Notes under the pieces: generated by a model | The model's database searches: none | Told to the model about the DNA's origin: nothing | Seen by the model: the letters and a program-made list of their open reading frames with translations, nothing else | Position numbers and translations under genes: made by a program | Assembly: GCF_029892965.1 (NCBI RefSeq) | Contig: NZ_JARXWN010000006.1 | Location: 1-64,000 of the forward strand | Direction of reading: 5' to 3' | Length of the DNA stretch: 64,000 nucleotides | Source: Dysgonomonas sp. PF1-14 | Lineage (GTDB): Bacteria > Bacteroidota > Bacteroidia > Bacteroidales > Dysgonomonadaceae | Shown: in pieces, positions 61,835 through 64,000 of the stretch | Layout: each line of letters begins with the position of its first letter | Position numbering within the stretch: position 1 is the stretch's first letter

Positions 61835-62314
61835 ATGAAAGCAATGACATATCTGAAAGGTGATGCTACATCGCCACAGGCAAGCGGCACAAAGATAATT
61901 GCCCACATATCTAATGATATTGGCGGCTGGGGTAAAGGCTTTGTATTAGCAATATCCAAACGTTGGCCGGAACCGGAGAAAGCATATCGGTTGTGGCACA
62001 GAGAACGTGCAAAGAATGATTTTGCGTTAGGTAATATCCAAATTATTAAGGTTGAGCCTTATATATACGTCGCCAATATGATTGGGCAAAGAGGAACTAA
62101 GACAGGCAGAAGCACCGGCGTACCTGTACGCTATGAAGCGATTGAAACTTGTCTGGAAAAACTCGTAGAGGAAGCCAAGACTTTAAGTGCAAGTGTCCAT
62201 ATGCCTCGTATAGGTTGCGGACTGGCCGGAGGAAAATGGGATAGGGTGGAGCCTCTTATTGAGAAGACGTTATTGATGAATGACATAGATGTATATGTCT
62301 ATGATTTTGAGTGA
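61835..62314 (+). CDS. Macro-domain ADP-ribose-binding protein
   Basis: 159 residues from the ATG at 61835 (a TTG two codons earlier is possible). A stand-alone macro domain: TYLKGDATSPQASGTKIIAH at the N-terminus, NDIGGWGKGFVLAI (adenine/ribose loop; usual NA-x-x-x-GGGV is NDIGGWGKG here, of the ALC1/DarG-like variety), YVANMIGQRG and MPRIGCGLAGGKW. Such domains bind ADP-ribose; the DarG/TARG1 group also removes it from DNA or glutamate. The variety resembles TARG1/DarG more than MacroD. It is the third ADP-ribosyl-reversal family in 3 kb. Confidence 0.88.
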   Translation: MKAMTYLKGDATSPQASGTKIIAHISNDIGGWGKGFVLAISKRWPEPEKAYRLWHRERAKNDFALGNIQIIKVEPYIYVANMIGQRGTKTGRSTGVPVRYEAIETCLEKLVEEAKTLSASVHMPRIGCGLAGGKWDRVEPLIEKTLLMNDIDVYVYDFE

Positions 62315-62320
62315 ATATTT

Positions 62321-62728
62321 ATGAAAACGACATTATACAGGCCAATAGGTCTGAAAGAACTACAATTAATAATTGACTTAAATTTTAAGGCTTTTCCTCC
62401 GCGACTGGAATGGCAGCCGATATTTTATCCTGTACTCAATCAGGAATATGCAGCACAGATAGCTGAGAAATGGAATACAAAGGATGAATTTTCCGGCTAC
62501 TGTGGTATTGTGACTAAGTTTGATCTGCCGACGGACTATCTGCAAAAGTATGAAGTTCATAATGTTGGCGGATTCATACATAACGAGCTATGGGTTCCGG
62601 CTGAAGATCTGGCTGAATTTAATAGTCATATTATCGAACAGATAGAAATCGTACAAGTGTTTACTGGTGAGAGTTTTATAGTGTCAGCTAATGATGCTGC
62701 AACCCAATGTGTATCAAAATACTTATAG
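62321..62728 (+). CDS. 'ADP-ribosylation/crystallin J1' family protein
   Basis: 135 residues, soluble. MKTTLYRPIGLKELQLIIDL, AFPPRLEWQPIFYPVLN and GGFIHNELWVPAEDLAEFN match small proteins that databases label 'ADP-ribosylation/crystallin J1'. The name is inherited by association; the protein is not itself an ADP-ribosylglycohydrolase, whose motifs are absent. No catalytic site can be identified. It follows the macro gene by 6 bp and ends the plus-strand run, 6 bp from the end of the convergent gene at 62735. No terminator lies between them, so the two transcripts must overlap. Confidence 0.75.
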   Translation: MKTTLYRPIGLKELQLIIDLNFKAFPPRLEWQPIFYPVLNQEYAAQIAEKWNTKDEFSGYCGIVTKFDLPTDYLQKYEVHNVGGFIHNELWVPAEDLAEFNSHIIEQIEIVQVFTGESFIVSANDAATQCVSKYL

Positions 62729-62734
62729 TTGCTT

Positions 62735-64000
62735 TTAAGTATCATTACTAACTTTTACTATTACATCATAAAACTGTGCGACGGTAAAGGGTACAATCCG
62801 ATCATTCTTCCAATCAAATAATCTAAGGCCTTCGCCTTGAAAGAGGTATTCATTTTCTTTCAGGTTGAAGGCTTTTCTTATCGAGCCTGTTTCATCACGG
62901 AAGTCTATTCCAAACTCATCATGTATTGCCAAAAGGAATTCTTCTCCATCGTCTCCGGTTATTCCCAAGTCTTTTTCTACAAGTGTATCTTTTGTGATAG
63001 AGACTTTATCTGAAAAGATAAAATTGTCATTTATAAACTCAACAAAGTTCTCAAAACTTAAGTCTCTTACATCTTGCTGAGGCAGGAAGTTTGTGGTATG
63101 TATCAGCCGGCATAAGCATATTAGTAAATGAGCATCTTCAATTTTATCAATATTGTTATATAGTTCTTTTAAACTGACCCATCTGAGGCTTTTATCAGCT
63201 TCGTCAAGACATACAAGATAAGGATACACCTGTTCGGTAGAAATGCCGACGCTAGGAAAATATTTTTCACCCAATTTAGAATAACGCTCAATCTTCCTTC
63301 TACCTATTCTCATATCTGAAATGTATTCCTCTAAATCATGGATAGTACATACTTCCTTTGGTAAGCGTTTAGCCGGTGCAGTTATAATTGTGCTGTTTCC
63401 CGAATGAATCTGTGGAACAGGCAGGTTTCGCACTTCCAACCCTACATATATCTGCCCTCCCTTTTTGAGTACAGGTAATGTAACCAGTGTATTTGAACTT
63501 ACAGCCGAAGGATATACATATTCAAAAATTGCATTGCTGTTTTCTATTCCCATTTCAGAGAAATATGCTCTTCTGGTAGTTAGAAAACCAGCCTGTTTTT
63601 CGCTCTTTTCATAATCTTGTGTATGCAGAGATAATAGTTCTGAAAAAGGGGTGGGTTCGATAAACCTGTCGAACCTTATTTTCATCTTCTCTCCCAGCCA
63701 TTGGGGAAGCGGTATCTCTTTTTTGAAAAAGAGATTATAGACATTCAGCTCTAGACGTGCTTCTACCAAAGCTCCTGTCTGTGCTGTATTCAGCAATTGG
63801 GCAGCCTCATATTCGTGAATATATCCCGACTCTTTAAAGCCGGAGAACCCTTCTGATAGAGTTTTGTTTACAGTTGCGGGTTTAATTAGTTCTATCAGTT
63901 TTGACGCTACTTTCTCATTGATACCTCCGGGTGAGGTATAGTAGTTTAATGATTGAGAAATATTGGTATAGTGATCTTTGCTTATGCCAAAGCGTTTATT
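62735..64000 (-). CDS. Partial gene: unknown protein with NUDIX-like region and DUF1493-like tail
   Basis: The reading frame is open from the right edge of the window to the stop at 62735, at least 421 codons; the N-terminus lies outside. A TTG at 63796 is not the start, since NKRFGISKDHYTNISQSLNY and LLNTAQTGALVEARLELNVY continue without interruption upstream. The middle (about 63330-63090) has EKYFPSVGISTEQVYPYLV and LRWVSLKELYNNI, which resemble NUDIX ADP-ribose-pyrophosphatase strands, but I find no NUDIX box before them. The C-terminal 90 residues, with SITKDTLVEKDLGITGDDGEE, look like DUF1493, an acyl-carrier-like fold. No function can be given. It converges on the ADP-ribose cluster and may or may not belong to it. 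Confidence 0.6.
   Translation of the reverse strand, partial: NKRFGISKDHYTNISQSLNYYTSPGGINEKVASKLIELIKPATVNKTLSEGFSGFKESGYIHEYEAAQLLNTAQTGALVEARLELNVYNLFFKKEIPLPQWLGEKMKIRFDRFIEPTPFSELLSLHTQDYEKSEKQAGFLTTRRAYFSEMGIENSNAIFEYVYPSAVSSNTLVTLPVLKKGGQIYVGLEVRNLPVPQIHSGNSTIITAPAKRLPKEVCTIHDLEEYISDMRIGRRKIERYSKLGEKYFPSVGISTEQVYPYLVCLDEADKSLRWVSLKELYNNIDKIEDAHLLICLCRLIHTTNFLPQQDVRDLSFENFVEFINDNFIFSDKVSITKDTLVEKDLGITGDDGEEFLLAIHDEFGIDFRDETGSIRKAFNLKENEYLFQGEGLRLFDWKNDRIVPFTVAQFYDVIVKVSNDT

Overview
The window looks like chromosomal DNA of a Bacteroidota gut- or environment-type anaerobe, order Bacteroidales. A Dysgonomonas-like genus is my guess from gene content and modest GC, not something the sequence proves. 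Support comes from two SusC/SusD pairs, a hybrid two-component system of HTCS type, many lipoprotein signals, TAnnTTTG-type -7 promoter elements, and serine-type sulfatases with an anaerobic sulfatase-maturating enzyme. I saw no rRNA, tRNA or CRISPR.

Layout. (1) 1-5.3 kb: an altronate dehydratase, a sialate O-acetylesterase on the minus strand, and a scar where a truncated esterase meets a truncated GH31 gene head to head. A 182-bp inverted-repeat element (MITE) and a BadF-type GlcNAc-kinase-like gene follow. (2) 5.5-9.6 kb: a secreted amidase split by a golvesin-like domain, then a convergent outer-membrane barrel gene. (3) 10.2-29.2 kb: a first polysaccharide-utilization locus. It holds a DUF4623-like lipoprotein, a GHL10/DUF187 lipoprotein, SusC, SusD, an atypical ROK kinase, an MFS transporter, a SIS isomerase, a creatininase-family hydrolase, a GH20 hexosaminidase, a GH9 enzyme whose polysaccharide-deacetylase tail is out of frame after a run of ten A, and a NagX/HGSNAT-like membrane acetyltransferase. 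The enzymes suggest an amino-sugar glycan, but the substrate is unknown.

(4) 29.6-57.6 kb: a nearly complete heparin/heparan-sulfate locus. It has PL12, a surface glycan-binding protein, SusC, SusD, GH88, PL13 (heparinase I), the HTCS sensor, a second PL12, two serine-type sulfatases, a Tat-exported PHP/DUF3604-like protein, an orthodox ROK kinase, a PL15-type lyase and an anSME. From memory, the families match the Bacteroides thetaiotaomicron BT4652-BT4663 locus plus BT4675. Expected working order: surface PL13/PL12 cut the chain, SusC/D and the binding protein import oligosaccharides, periplasmic lyases, GH88 and sulfatases finish them, the HTCS senses the fragments, and the ROK kinase phosphorylates the released amino sugar. 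A second copy of the MITE sits inside this locus.

(5) 57.8-62.7 kb: a tight plus-strand cluster around NAD and ADP-ribose. It runs NrtR-like NUDIX regulator, Sir2, NADAR, GNAT-YoaP, ADP-ribosylglycohydrolase, a truncated DUF4291 remnant, macro domain and a 'crystallin J1' family protein. Its promoter is bracketed by two matching palindromes. A convergent gene with a DUF1493-like tail and a possible box-less NUDIX fold runs off the right edge. This cluster is the best candidate for an incompletely described system in the window.
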